Origin: Burkholderiales bacterium
GTDB lineage: Bacteria; Pseudomonadota; Gammaproteobacteria; Burkholderiales; Burkholderiaceae_B
Reading direction: 5' to 3'
Assembly: GCA_021299735.1 (NCBI GenBank)
Contig: JAJTEM010000003.1
Span: 62,001 to 126,000, forward strand
Length of the DNA: 64,000 nucleotides
Of this stretch, positions 44,180 through 54,638 are shown in pieces; position 1 is the stretch's first letter, and the number at the start of each line of letters is the position of its first letter. The notes under the pieces are model-generated. The model was not told the DNA's origin and ran no database searches. It worked only from the letters and a program-made list of their open reading frames with translations. Position numbers and translations under genes: made by a program.

Positions 44180-44947
44180 ATGCATCCGATGTTGAACGTG
44201 GCGGTGAAAGCCGCTCGCGCTGCGGGAAAAATCATCAACCGAGCGGAGCTTGACCTCGATCAGGTAAAAGTCGGCGTCAAAGGCCCCAATGATTTCGTCA
44301 CCGAAACCGATCAAGCTGCTGAAAGCGCAATTATCGAAGTGCTGAAGCAAGCCTTTCCCGATCACGCCATTCTAGCCGAGGAAAGCGGCGCCTCAGGTCA
44401 ATCCGATTACGAGTGGGTCATCGACCCGATCGATGGCACGGCCAACTTCATTCACGGCTACCCGCACTACGCCATTTCAATTGCATTGCGTGTGAACGGC
44501 AACGTGCAACAAGCTGTAGTGTACAACCCAGCCACCAACGACCTTTTCACCGCATCCAAAGGCGAAGGTGCATTTTTGAACAACCGCCGCATTCGGGTTT
44601 CCAGGCGCAGCAAGCCGAATGAGTTTTTGGTGGGTTTTGCTTTCCCCAGTGGCCAGAATGAGGGCTCACAGGGTGTAAAACGCAAAATGATTGCCTTGAC
44701 TGAGAGCACGGCAGGTATTCGAAAATCTGGCTCAGCAGTCCTTGATTTGGCCTACGTAGCCTGTGGCCGCCTGGATGGTTACATGTGTTTCGGCCTGAAG
44801 CCCTGGGATTTGGCAACTGGCGTTTTGCTTGTTTCAGAAGCGGGTGGCTTGATCACCGACCCCCAAGGCAACGACACATTCATGACTACGGGTGATGCCG
44901 TAGCAGGTAACCCCAAAGCCCTTCAATATCTCCTGAGCTTCAAATAA
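44180..44947 (+). CDS. suhB: Inositol-1-monophosphatase family protein
   Basis: 255 residues from ATG 44180 after AAAGGAAAGG. Metal-binding motifs are intact: [23 protein letters not shown] and a final [18 protein letters not shown]. In proteobacteria SuhB also joins the rRNA antitermination complex. A longer open frame upstream overlaps trmJ and is rejected, since this start has a Shine-Dalgarno and a family-like N-terminus. Confidence 0.94.
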   Translation: MHPMLNVAVKAARAAGKIINRAELDLDQVKVGVKGPNDFVTETDQAAESAIIEVLKQAFPDHAILAEESGASGQSDYEWVIDPIDGTANFIHGYPHYAISIALRVNGNVQQAVVYNPATNDLFTASKGEGAFLNNRRIRVSRRSKPNEFLVGFAFPSGQNEGSQGVKRKMIALTESTAGIRKSGSAVLDLAYVACGRLDGYMCFGLKPWDLATGVLLVSEAGGLITDPQGNDTFMTTGDAVAGNPKALQYLLSFK

Positions 44948-44964
44948 AACAAACAGGAAACCAG

Positions 44965-47604
44965 TTGAGTACACAAGCGAGTACAAACAACCCGGCTGCA
45001 TCGCAGGCGTTTGAAAGCCATACACCAATGATGCAGCAGTACCTCACGCTCAAAGCCGAGTACCCCGACAAGCTGCTGTTTTATCGCATGGGCGATTTTT
45101 ACGAGCTGTTTTTCGATGATGCAAAACTGGCCGCACAATTATTGCGCATCACCCTAACCCACCGCGGCCAATCGGCAGGCCAACCCATACCTATGGCTGG
45201 CATACCGTTTCATGCCGCCGACCAATACCTGGCCAAGCTGGTTGCCTTGGGCCATTCAGTGGCAATTTGCGAACAGGTGGGTACACCGGGCCAAACCAAA
45301 GGCCCCATGGAACGCAAAGTGGCGCGGGTAGTTACACCGGGCACGCTTACAGAATCAACCCTGTTGCCCGATCAGGAGAACAAAACCCTGCTCAGTCTCT
45401 ATTCTGAAGACGGCAAATATTGGGGGGTGGCTTGTTTGGCGCTATCTGCAGGTTCAATTCGACTGCTGGAGTGCGATTCAGGCGCTTTGGCCGCTCATCT
45501 AAGCCGTTTTAATGCCGCTGAAGTGTTGGTGAACAACCGCACTTGGGCCCAGCAAAGCCAAATAGCGGGCGCGGGCGGCCAATGCATTGAGCGCCCGGCT
45601 TGGCACTTCGATGCAGGCTTTGCCCAAGCGCACTTGCAAACCGTGTTGCAAGCGGCCAACCTGGAAAGCCTTGAACTGCACAACGCCAAATTGGCGGTGC
45701 CTGCCATGGGTGCAGCTTTGCAATATGCCAAGGAAACTCACCTTAGCATTGATACCTTCAAACATGTTTCCGACATTCAGGTTGAGCACCAGGCCGACTT
45801 TCTGGTGCTTGATGAAGCCGCACGTCGCAATCTTGAATTGACCGAAACATTAAGGGGCGAGCCGGCACCCACCCTATTCTCACGCATCAACCGCACAGGC
45901 AGCGGTATGGGTGCGCGGCGTTTGCGCCAGTGGCTACTTGAGCCCCTGCGGAACATGGCCAGCATTAATGCGCGTCAAAACAAAATACAACACCTGCTTT
46001 CCACCTTGGGCCAGGCGCCCGAACCTGCCTGCTTCAGCCTGGTGAAAACACTGCGCGCAATTGCCGACATTGAACGCATCAGCAGCCGCGTAGCAATGCA
46101 AACCGCCAAGCCACGCGATTTACTGGCCCTGCGGGAAAGCCTGCAAGCCCTGCCGCAGGTGGCTGAACTGATTGCGAGCTTTGGCGACAATACGTTCGAG
46201 GCTGCACTACACGCCTTGCAGGCCCCACCCGAACTGCTTGCCGAATTAATGCAGGCCTTGGCTGAAAACCCGCCAGTGTTAATTCGTGATGGCGGCGTAA
46301 TTGCAGATGGTTACCACGCCGAACTCGATGAACTGCGCAACATTCAAACCGGCAGCGGCCAGTTTTTAATTGAGCTTGAAAAACAGGAGCGCGAGGCCAC
46401 AGGCATCGCCAACCTGAAGGTCGAGTTCAACCGGGTGCATGGTTTTTATATTGAAGTGAGCAGTGCGCAGGCCGACAAGGTGCCAACGCGCTACATTCGC
46501 CGGCAAACCATGAAAAATGCCGAGCGTTACATCACTGAGGAATTGAAAGCATTCGAGGAAAAGGCGCTTTCCGCAAAAGACAAAGCCCTGAACCTTGAAA
46601 AGGTAATTTATGAAAACCTGATGGTGTGGCTGGGTCAGTTCACCCCGTTTTTGCAGCGCTGTGCGCGGGAACTGTCTGAACTCGATGCCTTGGCTGCACT
46701 GGCCATTGTGGCATTTGAAGCCAACTGGGTTCGCCCGCACCTGGTGCCCCATGCCCTGCTGCACATTCAGCAAGGCCGCCACCCCGTGTTGGAAGTACAG
46801 GTTGAGCAATTTACGCCGAATGATTGCGCCCTGCACCCTGGCAAACACATGGCACTGATCACTGGCCCCAACATGGGTGGCAAAAGCACTTATATGCGGC
46901 AAACTGCGCTAATTGCCCTATTGGCCCACCTGGGAAGTTTTGTGCCTGCAGCCAGCGCACAAATAGGCATACTCGATCGAATTTTCACCCGAATCGGTGC
47001 CTCCGACGACCTGGCAGGTGGCCGCTCTACTTTCATGGTTGAAATGACAGAAGCCGCCACCATCGTGCGGCAAGCCACGCCAAATAGCTTGGTAATCATG
47101 GACGAAATCGGACGTGGCACCTCGACTTTCGATGGTTTGTCGCTTGCGTGGGAAATTGCAAAGCGACTGGCCAATACCAACAAATGTTTGACGCTGTTCG
47201 CAACCCACTATTTTGAGATCACGGTGCTGGGCACCGAACTAGACTGCGTGTTCAACGTGCATTTGTCGGCCACCGAACACCTGGGCAAGCTGGTATTTTT
47301 GCACCGTATTGAAGCAGGCCCTGCCAGCCAAAGTTATGGACTGCAAGTGGCCAAGCTGGCAGGTTTGCCTGCATTGGTTGTAAAAAATGCCCAGAAACGA
47401 TTAGACCAACTGGAAGCTGAAAAACGGGCCTTGACCGCCCAAGTCGATTTGTTCGAACAGCAGGCACAGGCGCAGCCCGAGTCTGAAGCCAAGGCCCAAC
47501 ACGTGAAGCTCATTCTGGAAAAGCTGGACGAAATTGATCCCGATGAGCTTAGCCCGCGCGAAGCACTGCAGCTAATTTTTCAGCTAAAAGGCCTGCAAGC
47601 ATGA
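44965..47604 (+). CDS. mutS: DNA mismatch repair protein MutS
   Basis: 879 residues. The mismatch-binding domain begins [31 protein letters not shown], with the Phe-x-Glu of the mismatch wedge. The ATPase has Walker [10 protein letters not shown] near 634, [34 protein letters not shown], and THYFEIT. It starts with TTG 44965 after AGGAA. It follows suhB by 17 bp. Confidence 0.98.
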   Translation: MSTQASTNNPAASQAFESHTPMMQQYLTLKAEYPDKLLFYRMGDFYELFFDDAKLAAQLLRITLTHRGQSAGQPIPMAGIPFHAADQYLAKLVALGHSVAICEQVGTPGQTKGPMERKVARVVTPGTLTESTLLPDQENKTLLSLYSEDGKYWGVACLALSAGSIRLLECDSGALAAHLSRFNAAEVLVNNRTWAQQSQIAGAGGQCIERPAWHFDAGFAQAHLQTVLQAANLESLELHNAKLAVPAMGAALQYAKETHLSIDTFKHVSDIQVEHQADFLVLDEAARRNLELTETLRGEPAPTLFSRINRTGSGMGARRLRQWLLEPLRNMASINARQNKIQHLLSTLGQAPEPACFSLVKTLRAIADIERISSRVAMQTAKPRDLLALRESLQALPQVAELIASFGDNTFEAALHALQAPPELLAELMQALAENPPVLIRDGGVIADGYHAELDELRNIQTGSGQFLIELEKQEREATGIANLKVEFNRVHGFYIEVSSAQADKVPTRYIRRQTMKNAERYITEELKAFEEKALSAKDKALNLEKVIYENLMVWLGQFTPFLQRCARELSELDALAALAIVAFEANWVRPHLVPHALLHIQQGRHPVLEVQVEQFTPNDCALHPGKHMALITGPNMGGKSTYMRQTALIALLAHLGSFVPAASAQIGILDRIFTRIGASDDLAGGRSTFMVEMTEAATIVRQATPNSLVIMDEIGRGTSTFDGLSLAWEIAKRLANTNKCLTLFATHYFEITVLGTELDCVFNVHLSATEHLGKLVFLHRIEAGPASQSYGLQVAKLAGLPALVVKNAQKRLDQLEAEKRALTAQVDLFEQQAQAQPESEAKAQHVKLILEKLDEIDPDELSPREALQLIFQLKGLQA

Positions 47605-47690
47605 ATTTACGCCGAGTAGCGATCCTGATCGCGAAAGCCAGTTGTTCATCAATCGCACTACCCGGGCAACGCCTGAGTTAAGCCACAAAA

Positions 47691-48239
47691 CTAATTCAGC
47701 TTGCCTGCACCGGGGTTGGGTGCAACGCTAAACAGCGATTGCGCAGCCGCACCTTGCGCTTTTTCTTCTTCGTTGGCTGCACGAATATCCAAAACCCTCA
47801 GGTGGTAGCGCAAGGCCATGCCCGCAAAGGGGTGGTTACCGTCCAGCACCACCTTGCCTTCAGCAATGTCAGTCACTGTCCACACACGCCCAAAACCTGT
47901 GTTTTCTTCTGTAGCCTGTTCGTCTGGCTCATTCTCATCATCAACCGGTACTTCTTCCAGTTGCATACCAATTTCCAACTCCTCGCCAAACATATCAATG
48001 TCCTCCACCCGCATCAAATCCGGGTCAAAGTCACCAAAAGCATCTTCGGGTTCCAGCTGAACAAACACCTCTTCGCCAATGGCCTTACCTTGCACGGCCT
48101 CTTGCAGCTTCGGAAACACTTCATTCTCACTGCCATGCAGATAAATAATCGGCTCGCCACCGTGTTCCTGAATCAGTTCACCCTGCGCATCACGCAACTC
48201 AAAATCAAGGGTAACCACCGTGCCGTGCTCAACAATCAT
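47691..48239 (-). CDS. FKBP-type peptidyl-prolyl isomerase, SlyD-like
   Basis: 182 residues. The FKBP half starts with VTLDFELRDAQGELIQEH, then an inserted flap domain (PKLQEAVQGKAIGEEVFVQLEPEDAFGDFDP), and the end (VVLDGNHPFAGMALRYHLRVLDI) is as in SlyD. An acidic stretch (VPVDDENEPDEQATEEN) inserts in the flap or loop. The His/Cys-rich metal-binding tail of E. coli SlyD is absent. It folds and isomerises prolines in the cytoplasm. Confidence 0.92.
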   Translation of the reverse strand: MIVEHGTVVTLDFELRDAQGELIQEHGGEPIIYLHGSENEVFPKLQEAVQGKAIGEEVFVQLEPEDAFGDFDPDLMRVEDIDMFGEELEIGMQLEEVPVDDENEPDEQATEENTGFGRVWTVTDIAEGKVVLDGNHPFAGMALRYHLRVLDIRAANEEEKAQGAAAQSLFSVAPNPGAGKLN

Positions 48240-48339
48240 CGTACATAACTCCAGAAATCAGCGCCCGAACAGTGGGCAGTCTTTTAAGGTGGCCTATGAT
48301 ACCCGTAATCGATAAATCACCCAAATAAAGCACCATCAG

Positions 48340-49491
48340 ATGATCAAACCCCTCACCCACATCGCCGACCTGGCCATTGAACAGTTCATGACCGATCATT
48401 GGCATATCAAACCGTATTTATTTCGTCAGGCATTTACAAATTTTGAACCACTTTGCGATTTCGAAACCATCACCGAGATGGCCTCGGATGAAGACATCGA
48501 AAGCCGTTTGATCCAACATGGAAAATCAGGTTGGACACTCGAACATGGCCCGTTCGATGAACTCCCGTCGCTGAAGAAAAAAGCATGGACCGTGCTCATT
48601 CAAGGTATTGATCACCATCTGCCCGAGGCCTACGACCTGCTGCAACTTTTCCGCTTCATTCCCGACGCACGCCTTGACGATGTCATGCTGAGCCTGGCCA
48701 GCGATGGGGGTGGTGTGGGCCCACACTACGACTCCTATGATGTGTTTCTTCTTCAAATGCACGGCAAACGACGCTGGCGAATTGGGCCCCTGCAAAACAA
48801 AGAACTTGAGGAAGGTGCGCCACTTAAAATTCTCAAAGATTTTAAGCCCACCGAAGAATTTGTTCTGGAGCCGGGCGACATGCTTTACCTGCCGCCTAAT
48901 TATGGGCACGACGGTGTGGCAGAAGGTACCTGCTCAACCCTCAGCATCGGCTTCAGGGCACCCACGCAAGCGGAAGTTCTAAGTGGCATATTGCGCGACA
49001 TGGCCGACCAAATCGACCAAGATCCACGCATGACTCAAACACTGTTTTCTGACCCAGCCCGAGGATTACAGAAAAACCCAGCGGAAATTCCTGACGACTT
49101 GCTGAATTTTGGATTGCATTTAGTTCAGCAATTTTCAGCAGAATCTGCTCAAATACAGCGCAGCATGGGGATTTTGCTCACAGAACCCAAACCGCATGTG
49201 TATTTTGTAAACAACACAGAGGATCAAGAAATACACGAAATTATCAGTGTTCTTGGGGCGCGCGGCATTGCATTAAGCATGAAAACTAAAATGTTGTTCA
49301 AAGACGCCTGTTTTTATATCAATGGCGATGCTGTCAACCCCACCGGCGACCTCACCGTTAAACAGCTGCAAATGCTCGCAAATCAGCGTGAAATGGAGCC
49401 AATTGACGCTGCCGAAGCTTTAAAGAATCCTGAATTTCAGTATTTTTTGATAGGCTTTGCAAAAGCTGGTTGGGTAGAAACCCTAATGTGA
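48340..49491 (+). CDS. JmjC-type cupin, ribosomal protein L16 arginine hydroxylase-like (RoxA/YcfD)
   Basis: 383 residues. Iron and 2-oxoglutarate-dependent dioxygenase: HYDSYDVFLLQMHGKRRWRIG carries the HxD, then LEPGDMLYLPPNYGHDGVAEG the distal His. The C-terminal winged domain (FGLHLVQQFSAES...) is the form seen in YcfD, which hydroxylates Arg81 of L16. No signal peptide. Substrate is inferred from the family. Confidence 0.92.
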   Translation: MIKPLTHIADLAIEQFMTDHWHIKPYLFRQAFTNFEPLCDFETITEMASDEDIESRLIQHGKSGWTLEHGPFDELPSLKKKAWTVLIQGIDHHLPEAYDLLQLFRFIPDARLDDVMLSLASDGGGVGPHYDSYDVFLLQMHGKRRWRIGPLQNKELEEGAPLKILKDFKPTEEFVLEPGDMLYLPPNYGHDGVAEGTCSTLSIGFRAPTQAEVLSGILRDMADQIDQDPRMTQTLFSDPARGLQKNPAEIPDDLLNFGLHLVQQFSAESAQIQRSMGILLTEPKPHVYFVNNTEDQEIHEIISVLGARGIALSMKTKMLFKDACFYINGDAVNPTGDLTVKQLQMLANQREMEPIDAAEALKNPEFQYFLIGFAKAGWVETLM

Positions 49492-49568
49492 TTAATTTCA
49501 TTTAGAATTTGAAACGACTCAGCAAAGTCAATAGAATTTTGCTTCGAAAATAAGGTCGAAACAATGAC

Positions 49569-49596
49569 TTGAATTTGACGCGCTATTCGATAGAAT
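49569..49596 (+). promoter_or_regulatory. Possible sigma70 promoter of the lipoprotein gene
   Basis: TTGAAT (49569-49574) and TAGAAT (49591-49596) are 16 bp apart, about 130 bp before the lipoprotein start. The rest of the 238-bp gap shows no gene. Confidence 0.35.
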
Positions 49597-49729
49597 TTGC
49601 AGAGTTTTCCGCTTGAGTGCTTGAACACCCGGCAGGAAAATGGGTGATTCTGGGTTCTCTTGCGAGCCTATTTGCTCTAAAAAAGGCGCTTGAATCGGCG
49701 TCTAGTTCGTGACCCCAAAAGGAAAAAAC

Positions 49730-49963
49730 ATGAAAAACTCAATTTTGATCGCATCTTTGTTCGCAGTTGCTTTGGCCGCATGTGGCAAAAAAGAAGAAGC
49801 AGCTCCTGTTGAACCAGCAGCACCAGCTGTTACTGAGCAAGCTCCTGCAGCTGCACCAGCACCCGTTGAGCCAGCTCCTGCAGCTGAGCCAGCAGCCGCT
49901 GAACCAGCAGCTCCTGCTGCTGACCCAGCAGCCGCTCCAGCAGCAACTGAAGAAAAGAAGTAA
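49730..49963 (+). CDS. Small Pro/Ala/Glu-rich lipoprotein
   Basis: 77 residues from ATG 49730 after AAAAGGAAA. A lipoprotein signal ends LAAC (Cys18), and the mature part is almost entirely Ala, Pro, Glu and Val (EPAAPAV, EPAPAAEPAA) with no fold expected. It may be a spacer or a surface lipoprotein. Repeated codons give an imperfect repeat in the DNA. The following terminator suggests a single-gene transcript. Confidence 0.75.
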   Translation: MKNSILIASLFAVALAACGKKEEAAPVEPAAPAVTEQAPAAAPAPVEPAPAAEPAAAEPAAPAADPAAAPAATEEKK

Positions 49964-49994
49964 ATTCAACTCGCTTGTAAAAGCGATTGAAAAT

Positions 49995-50028
49995 AAAAAA
50001 GCCCCGGATGAAAATCCGGGGCTTTTTT
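49995..50028 (+). terminator. Terminator after the lipoprotein gene
   Basis: A-run, AAGCCCCGGAT/ATCCGGGGCTT perfect stem with GAAA-type loop, T-run. Confidence 0.9.
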
Positions 50029-50085
50029 GTTGGGCTAGTTTTTTACAAAAATAGTGAGTTCCTCTAAAACGAACTCTATAGAAAA

Positions 50086-50904
50086 TCAGGCAGCAATCTT
50101 CCTGGAATCAAGACTGGTCCAACCAAAGCCTTCTTCCTGGCAAGCAATGTCAAATGCAATTCCTCGTGGTGTCAATACATCAGCCCACATTTGCTGCACA
50201 ACATTCGGACAATTCGTGGTTTGGCTTAAATGAGCTGCAACCACAAACTGCAAGTTCCCGGAGTCCAGTTTTCGAAGAATGTCACAAGCCACCTGATTGC
50301 TCAGGTGACCATAATCTCCACCCACCCGCTTTTTCAGACTGGGTGGATACGGTGAATTGGACAGCATGTCAGGGCAGTGGTTGGATTCCAGAATAAGCGC
50401 ATGCGCACGGTTCAGCATGCTAACCAAATGCGGCGTACAGCTTCCACAATCGGTCAGAATACCGGTAACGAAGCCAGATCTTGACTCGATCAACATTTGA
50501 ATGGGTTCGGCCGCATCGTGAGGCACCGGGAAGGGGTGCAAAGTAAGATTTTTCACGTTGAATGGACCGTGGCTGTCGATTAAAAAAACCCGTCCCGACC
50601 GAAGGTAATCTTCGTCGGTTAATTTGGATCGCAAAGCCGCGCGCCAGGTTCCATGTGTAAGGTACACGGGGGTAGCAAATTTTCTGCTGAACTTGAATAC
50701 GCCCCCAATATGATCCCCATGCTCGTGAGTAACCACGATGGCATCTACATCCTCGGGGGCAAGCCCCACGCGCTCAAGCCTGCACACGGTCTCTTTTACC
50801 GCAAAACCGCAGTCCACCATCAAGCGTGTGGGTTTCTCAGTCAGCCTGCATTCAAACAGCCAACTGTTGCCTTCACTGCCACTACCCAAACTTGCAAAAC
50901 GCAC
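50086..50904 (-). CDS. MBL-fold metallo-hydrolase (YycJ-like)
   Basis: 272 residues. The metallo-beta-lactamase signature VTHEHGDHIGGV lies near residue 60, with the next ligands in VPHDAAEP and ESNHCPDM and LSNQVACD following. Members of this group (YycJ/WalJ) are thought to be cytoplasmic nucleases or phosphodiesterases in DNA metabolism. It follows bamC by 5 bp, in the dapA-bamC-MBL order common in this group. Confidence 0.9.
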   Translation of the reverse strand: MRFASLGSGSEGNSWLFECRLTEKPTRLMVDCGFAVKETVCRLERVGLAPEDVDAIVVTHEHGDHIGGVFKFSRKFATPVYLTHGTWRAALRSKLTDEDYLRSGRVFLIDSHGPFNVKNLTLHPFPVPHDAAEPIQMLIESRSGFVTGILTDCGSCTPHLVSMLNRAHALILESNHCPDMLSNSPYPPSLKKRVGGDYGHLSNQVACDILRKLDSGNLQFVVAAHLSQTTNCPNVVQQMWADVLTPRGIAFDIACQEEGFGWTSLDSRKIAA

Positions 50905-50909
50905 ACCGG

Positions 50910-52067
50910 TTACCGAAGTTTTCCGGCCAGCTTGGTGGCGGCTTCCTCAGAAATTGCTGCGTCCACCGCAGTACCACGCTCGGAAGTAAATTTGACCGAA
51001 GTTGAACTGTTCCCCTCAGGCGCAACAACAACTTGATAACGTTGATTCGCCTTCAAGGATTTGTCATCAGAAGCACCACCGAACATTTTTCCGAAGAAGC
51101 CTTTCTTCTCGCCTTCGGCCGAGGCTGAGTCGGGCGTGTACTTAACGTAGTAAACGCCATTGGAGCGGTCACGGTCTTCTACGATGAAGCCAGCCCGATC
51201 CAGGCCGAGGCCCACACGACGCCACGCCAAGGGGAAATCTTCAGCAAGAATAATGGCTGTGCCATCGGGTTTTTTCTGCACGGAAATCAGTTCTTGGGTC
51301 GCTGAACGGCCCGCAGCAGCGGCAGCCTTTTCATCCCCTGTCAACTTGGCCATCAGACGATTGAGCATTTCAGCTTCAAGTTCAGGGTCGCTGGGGCGAT
51401 TCATCCACACCAGGTTCGACTGAGACTGATCCGTGTAATTCTCTTCCATTCCGCGGTGGGTCACGAAAATTTCAACACCGCCTTCAATCGGCTCTACGCG
51501 GGTACGATACCGGTCGCGGGTGTTGCTGGAATAAATACCATCAAATACCGAGCCAATGACTTTACGAATGCCATCCAATGGAATGTTTGCGCGGTTTTCA
51601 GCCCAGTTGGTTTCCATCAAACCAATTTTGGGATCATCCACAGCCAGCTCGAAACCGGTGTCTTTCCAGAATTCGCGCAGTTTCGGCCACAGTTGCTCGG
51701 GAGCCATTTTCACTTCCAGCGAGCGCAGATTACCGACGCGTTTGATTTTCACGTCTTGGGATGACACCAAAACTGGCTCAGCTTGCGCTTTTGCACGTGC
51801 ACCCGCTGGGCGAGTACCACCACCGCTGTAAAAAGACGATGCCGATACCGAACCCGAGCCAGACTCGCCGGGAATCAGGAACTGCTCATCTGCAGACTGT
51901 GCAGTCAGATCAGGTGGCACTTCAAGGCCCTGCTCGCGCTTTTCAGCGGTGCGGTAAGCTGTTTTCTGCCCTTCCACAGCCTCTTTGTAAGAAGCACAGC
52001 CAGCCGCAGCAGATACAGCCGCTGCAATCATCAGCAACTTGAAAGGGGTTGTCTTGTTCAATTCCAT
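50910..52067 (-). CDS. bamC: Outer membrane assembly lipoprotein BamC
   Basis: 385 residues from ATG 52067. A lipoprotein signal ends AAAGC (Cys24); the typical unstructured segment with QGLEVPPDLTAQ follows, the part of BamC that binds BamD. Two BamC/helix-grip domains follow (KRVGNLRSLEVKMAPEQLWPKLREFWKDTGFEL, and DGTAIILAEDFPLAWRRVGLGLDRAGF). It joins the BamA complex that inserts beta-barrels. The in-frame GTG at 52076 has poor spacing to its Shine-Dalgarno. Confidence 0.93.
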   Translation of the reverse strand: MELNKTTPFKLLMIAAAVSAAAGCASYKEAVEGQKTAYRTAEKREQGLEVPPDLTAQSADEQFLIPGESGSGSVSASSFYSGGGTRPAGARAKAQAEPVLVSSQDVKIKRVGNLRSLEVKMAPEQLWPKLREFWKDTGFELAVDDPKIGLMETNWAENRANIPLDGIRKVIGSVFDGIYSSNTRDRYRTRVEPIEGGVEIFVTHRGMEENYTDQSQSNLVWMNRPSDPELEAEMLNRLMAKLTGDEKAAAAAGRSATQELISVQKKPDGTAIILAEDFPLAWRRVGLGLDRAGFIVEDRDRSNGVYYVKYTPDSASAEGEKKGFFGKMFGGASDDKSLKANQRYQVVVAPEGNSSTSVKFTSERGTAVDAAISEEAATKLAGKLR

Positions 52068-52090
52068 GTGTTTCACAGCCTTAAGTCGTC

Positions 52091-52969
52091 TTAATCGATC
52101 AACCGGTGCGCGCGCAAAGCAGCGTCTACGGTTTGGTGAAAATTGGATTCCAGTCGGGTTAATGGCAAACGCACACCAGGCGCCATTTTGCCCATTTTGC
52201 TCAATGCATATTTCACAGGAATTGGATTGGCCTGCACAAACATGGCCTGATGCAAATCCAGCAAGCTCAAATTCAGTTCATGCGCAGTTTTCGCGTCGCC
52301 AGCAATGGCTGCGGCACACAGCTGATGCATCAACTTCGGCGCAACGTTGGCGGTCACTGAAATATTGCCTTTGCCACCCATCAGCATCAGGTTTACAGCG
52401 GTTGGATCATCTCCACTGTAAACAGCGAAATTGGCTGATGTATCGCGAATCAACCAAGCGCCACGCTCAAGATTGCCAGTGGCTTCCTTGATACCCACAA
52501 TGCCATCCACCTGGCTTAAGCGAACAACAGTGGAATGTGCCATATCAGCCACTGTTCGGCCTGGCACGTTGTACAAAATTACCGGCAAATCAACAGACTC
52601 GGCCACCTTGCGCATGTGCAGGTAAATGCCTTCCTGGGTTGGTTTGTTGTAGTAAGGCACCACTTGCAAGCTGGCCGCTGCGCCAACTTTGCGCGCAAAT
52701 TCGGTCAGCTCGATCGCCTCCGTGGTTGAATTGCCACCCGTGCCCGCGATAATCGGTATGCGGCCCGCAGCTTGTTCCACTGCCACACGAATCAATTCCC
52801 CGTGCTCTTCCACGTCCACAGTTGGCGATTCGCCAGTGGTTCCCACCGCTACGATGGAGTCGGTGCCTTGTTCAATATGCCAATCAATGAGCTGACGGTA
52901 GCTGTCATAGTCCAGCGAACCGTCTTCAAACATCGGCGAAACAATCGCGACAATGCTGCCAGTGATCAT
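52091..52969 (-). CDS. dapA: 4-hydroxy-tetrahydrodipicolinate synthase
   Basis: 292 residues. It condenses pyruvate and aspartate semialdehyde in lysine and cell-wall synthesis. The GTTGESPTV motif is near residue 44, the active-site Tyr lies in [10 protein letters not shown] and the Schiff-base Lys in VGIKEATGN. The start is ATG 52969, abutting the methyltransferase stop codon, so the two are translated together. Confidence 0.97.
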   Translation of the reverse strand: MITGSIVAIVSPMFEDGSLDYDSYRQLIDWHIEQGTDSIVAVGTTGESPTVDVEEHGELIRVAVEQAAGRIPIIAGTGGNSTTEAIELTEFARKVGAAASLQVVPYYNKPTQEGIYLHMRKVAESVDLPVILYNVPGRTVADMAHSTVVRLSQVDGIVGIKEATGNLERGAWLIRDTSANFAVYSGDDPTAVNLMLMGGKGNISVTANVAPKLMHQLCAAAIAGDAKTAHELNLSLLDLHQAMFVQANPIPVKYALSKMGKMAPGVRLPLTRLESNFHQTVDAALRAHRLID

Positions 52970-53572
52970 TTAGTCCCTTTGAGTGAGTGTTATTGTTCCA
53001 GATTGTATCTCAGACCACGCACCTGTAATGCCCATGGCCCGTTGAATCATTGCAGGGCTTGGAACGCTTCGCAGCCCCTGTTCAAAACGCAATATGTTTA
53101 ATGAAGACATGCGAGTAAGCAGCTCGTTGGGTTGAAGCAAAAAGCTTGGGCTTCTGGGTGAACCGAACTGCGCATTGCCATCCATAAAAGTTTCGTAAAC
53201 CAACACTGCATTTTCAGACTTCAGGTTACCCAAAAGGTTCTCGAAATGCGGGCGGTGCAAATAATTGCTTACCACGATCAAATCGTACTGCTGCCCGGCC
53301 AAAGGCCAGCTGGCCTGTTCCAGATCCATGACCTCAAAATGTACATTCGCAGGCCACTCGGTTTCAGGCGTGTTCTTGTCCACAGCGTGCACCACATAGC
53401 CCAGGCTCGCCAAATAAAGGGCGTGGCGCCCACCGCCGCAGGCAAGATCCAGCGCCCGTGGAGCAGGCCTAACTGTGCTTGGTATGACAGCACTTGAAAC
53501 CTGCAGACTTTCTACACACAGGCGCACCCATGGCGAGGGTGCCATGGCGGGGTTGGTGTGGGCTTGGCTCAT
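52970..53572 (-). CDS. Class I SAM-dependent methyltransferase
   Basis: 200 residues. The SAM-binding loop LDLACGGGRHALYLASLG is near residue 42-59, followed by HAVDKN and a DLIVVSNYLHRP strand. It resembles the small TehB/UbiE-like group; the substrate cannot be told. It abuts dapA with no gap and follows trpS by 23 bp, so it is part of the same transcript. Confidence 0.85.
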   Translation of the reverse strand: MSQAHTNPAMAPSPWVRLCVESLQVSSAVIPSTVRPAPRALDLACGGGRHALYLASLGYVVHAVDKNTPETEWPANVHFEVMDLEQASWPLAGQQYDLIVVSNYLHRPHFENLLGNLKSENAVLVYETFMDGNAQFGSPRSPSFLLQPNELLTRMSSLNILRFEQGLRSVPSPAMIQRAMGITGAWSEIQSGTITLTQRD

Positions 53573-53595
53573 GGCTATCTCAAAGTTGAATCACT

Positions 53596-54633
53596 TCAGG
53601 AATAATCCAGCCCCATGTGCTTGCGCACGTCTTTCATGGTGTCGTTGGCCATTGCACGTGCGCGCTCACAACCGTCATTGATTATTTTTCTCACCAGTGC
53701 AGGGTTGTCGGTGTACTCAGCGGCGCGTTCGCGCATTGGGGCCAATTCAGCGGTAACCGCCTGAATAATGGGTTCTTTGCACTGAATGCAACCAATACTC
53801 GCCGATTTACAACCTTCTTGCACCCACTGCTTGGTGCTGGCGTCGGAATACACTTCATGCAATTGCCAAACCGGACACTTGGCAGGGTCGCCTGGGTCGG
53901 TGCGGCGCACACGGGCAGGGTCGGTTGGCATTTTACGAATTTTCTGGGAAATGTTTTCCGGCGTTTCACGCAAGGCCAGGGTGTTTTGATAGCTCTTGGA
54001 CATTTTCATGCCATCCAGGCCTGGCATTTTACTGGCCTCAGTCAGCAAAGCCTTGGGCTCCAGCAAAATCGGCTTGCGGCCAATTTCAACGCCCTGCGCA
54101 TCCAGCAACTTCTCCTTGCTGTAAAAGTGATTGAAGCGTCGCGCAATTTCACGGGTCAGTTCAATATGTGGCACCTGGTCTTCACCTACAGGCACCTGTG
54201 TAGCGCGGTAAATAAGAATGTCAGCCGACTGCAGCAACGGGTAGCCCAAAAAGCCATAGGTGGCCAAGTCTTTGTCGCTCAGCTTTTCCTGCTGGTCTTT
54301 GTAGGTGGGCACGCGCTCAAGCCAGCTTAAAGGTGTGTTCATCGACAGCAGCAAATGCAGTTCGGCATGCTCTGGCACTTTCGATTGAATAAACAGCGTA
54401 GCCTTTTCCGGATCAACGCCCGCAGCAAGCCAGTCGATTACCATGTCCCACACGTTTTCCTTAATCACTTCGGGCGTTTCATAGTGCGTGGTCAAGGCGT
54501 GCCAATCGGCCACAAAAAACAGGCAGGGAAACTCGTTCTGAAGTTTTACCCAGTTTTTCAACACCCCGTGGTAATGGCCAAGGTGTAACAAACCGGTTGG
54601 GCGCATGCCCGACAATACGCGTTCAGCTAGCAT
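53596..54633 (-). CDS. trpS: Tryptophanyl-tRNA synthetase
   Basis: 345 residues. The class I motifs are RPTGLLHLGHYHGVL (HIGH-type) near residue 12 and GMKMSKSYQN (KMSKS) near 203. A cysteine-rich stretch (CKSASIGCIQCKE) is present near the C-terminal part, as in some betaproteobacterial TrpRS. ATG start. It begins a run with the M50 protease gene just upstream (5 bp). Confidence 0.97.
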   Translation of the reverse strand: MLAERVLSGMRPTGLLHLGHYHGVLKNWVKLQNEFPCLFFVADWHALTTHYETPEVIKENVWDMVIDWLAAGVDPEKATLFIQSKVPEHAELHLLLSMNTPLSWLERVPTYKDQQEKLSDKDLATYGFLGYPLLQSADILIYRATQVPVGEDQVPHIELTREIARRFNHFYSKEKLLDAQGVEIGRKPILLEPKALLTEASKMPGLDGMKMSKSYQNTLALRETPENISQKIRKMPTDPARVRRTDPGDPAKCPVWQLHEVYSDASTKQWVQEGCKSASIGCIQCKEPIIQAVTAELAPMRERAAEYTDNPALVRKIINDGCERARAMANDTMKDVRKHMGLDYS

Positions 54634-54638
54634 GGTGA

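Noticed and set aside
47605..47684. 26-codon frame starting in the mutS stop codon
   Set aside because: The ATG overlaps the mutS stop, but the product has no features and no Shine-Dalgarno is seen.
49767..50054. 95-codon Gln/Leu-rich + frame over the lipoprotein gene
   Set aside because: Frame-shifted reading of the repetitive lipoprotein codons; it also runs through the terminator.
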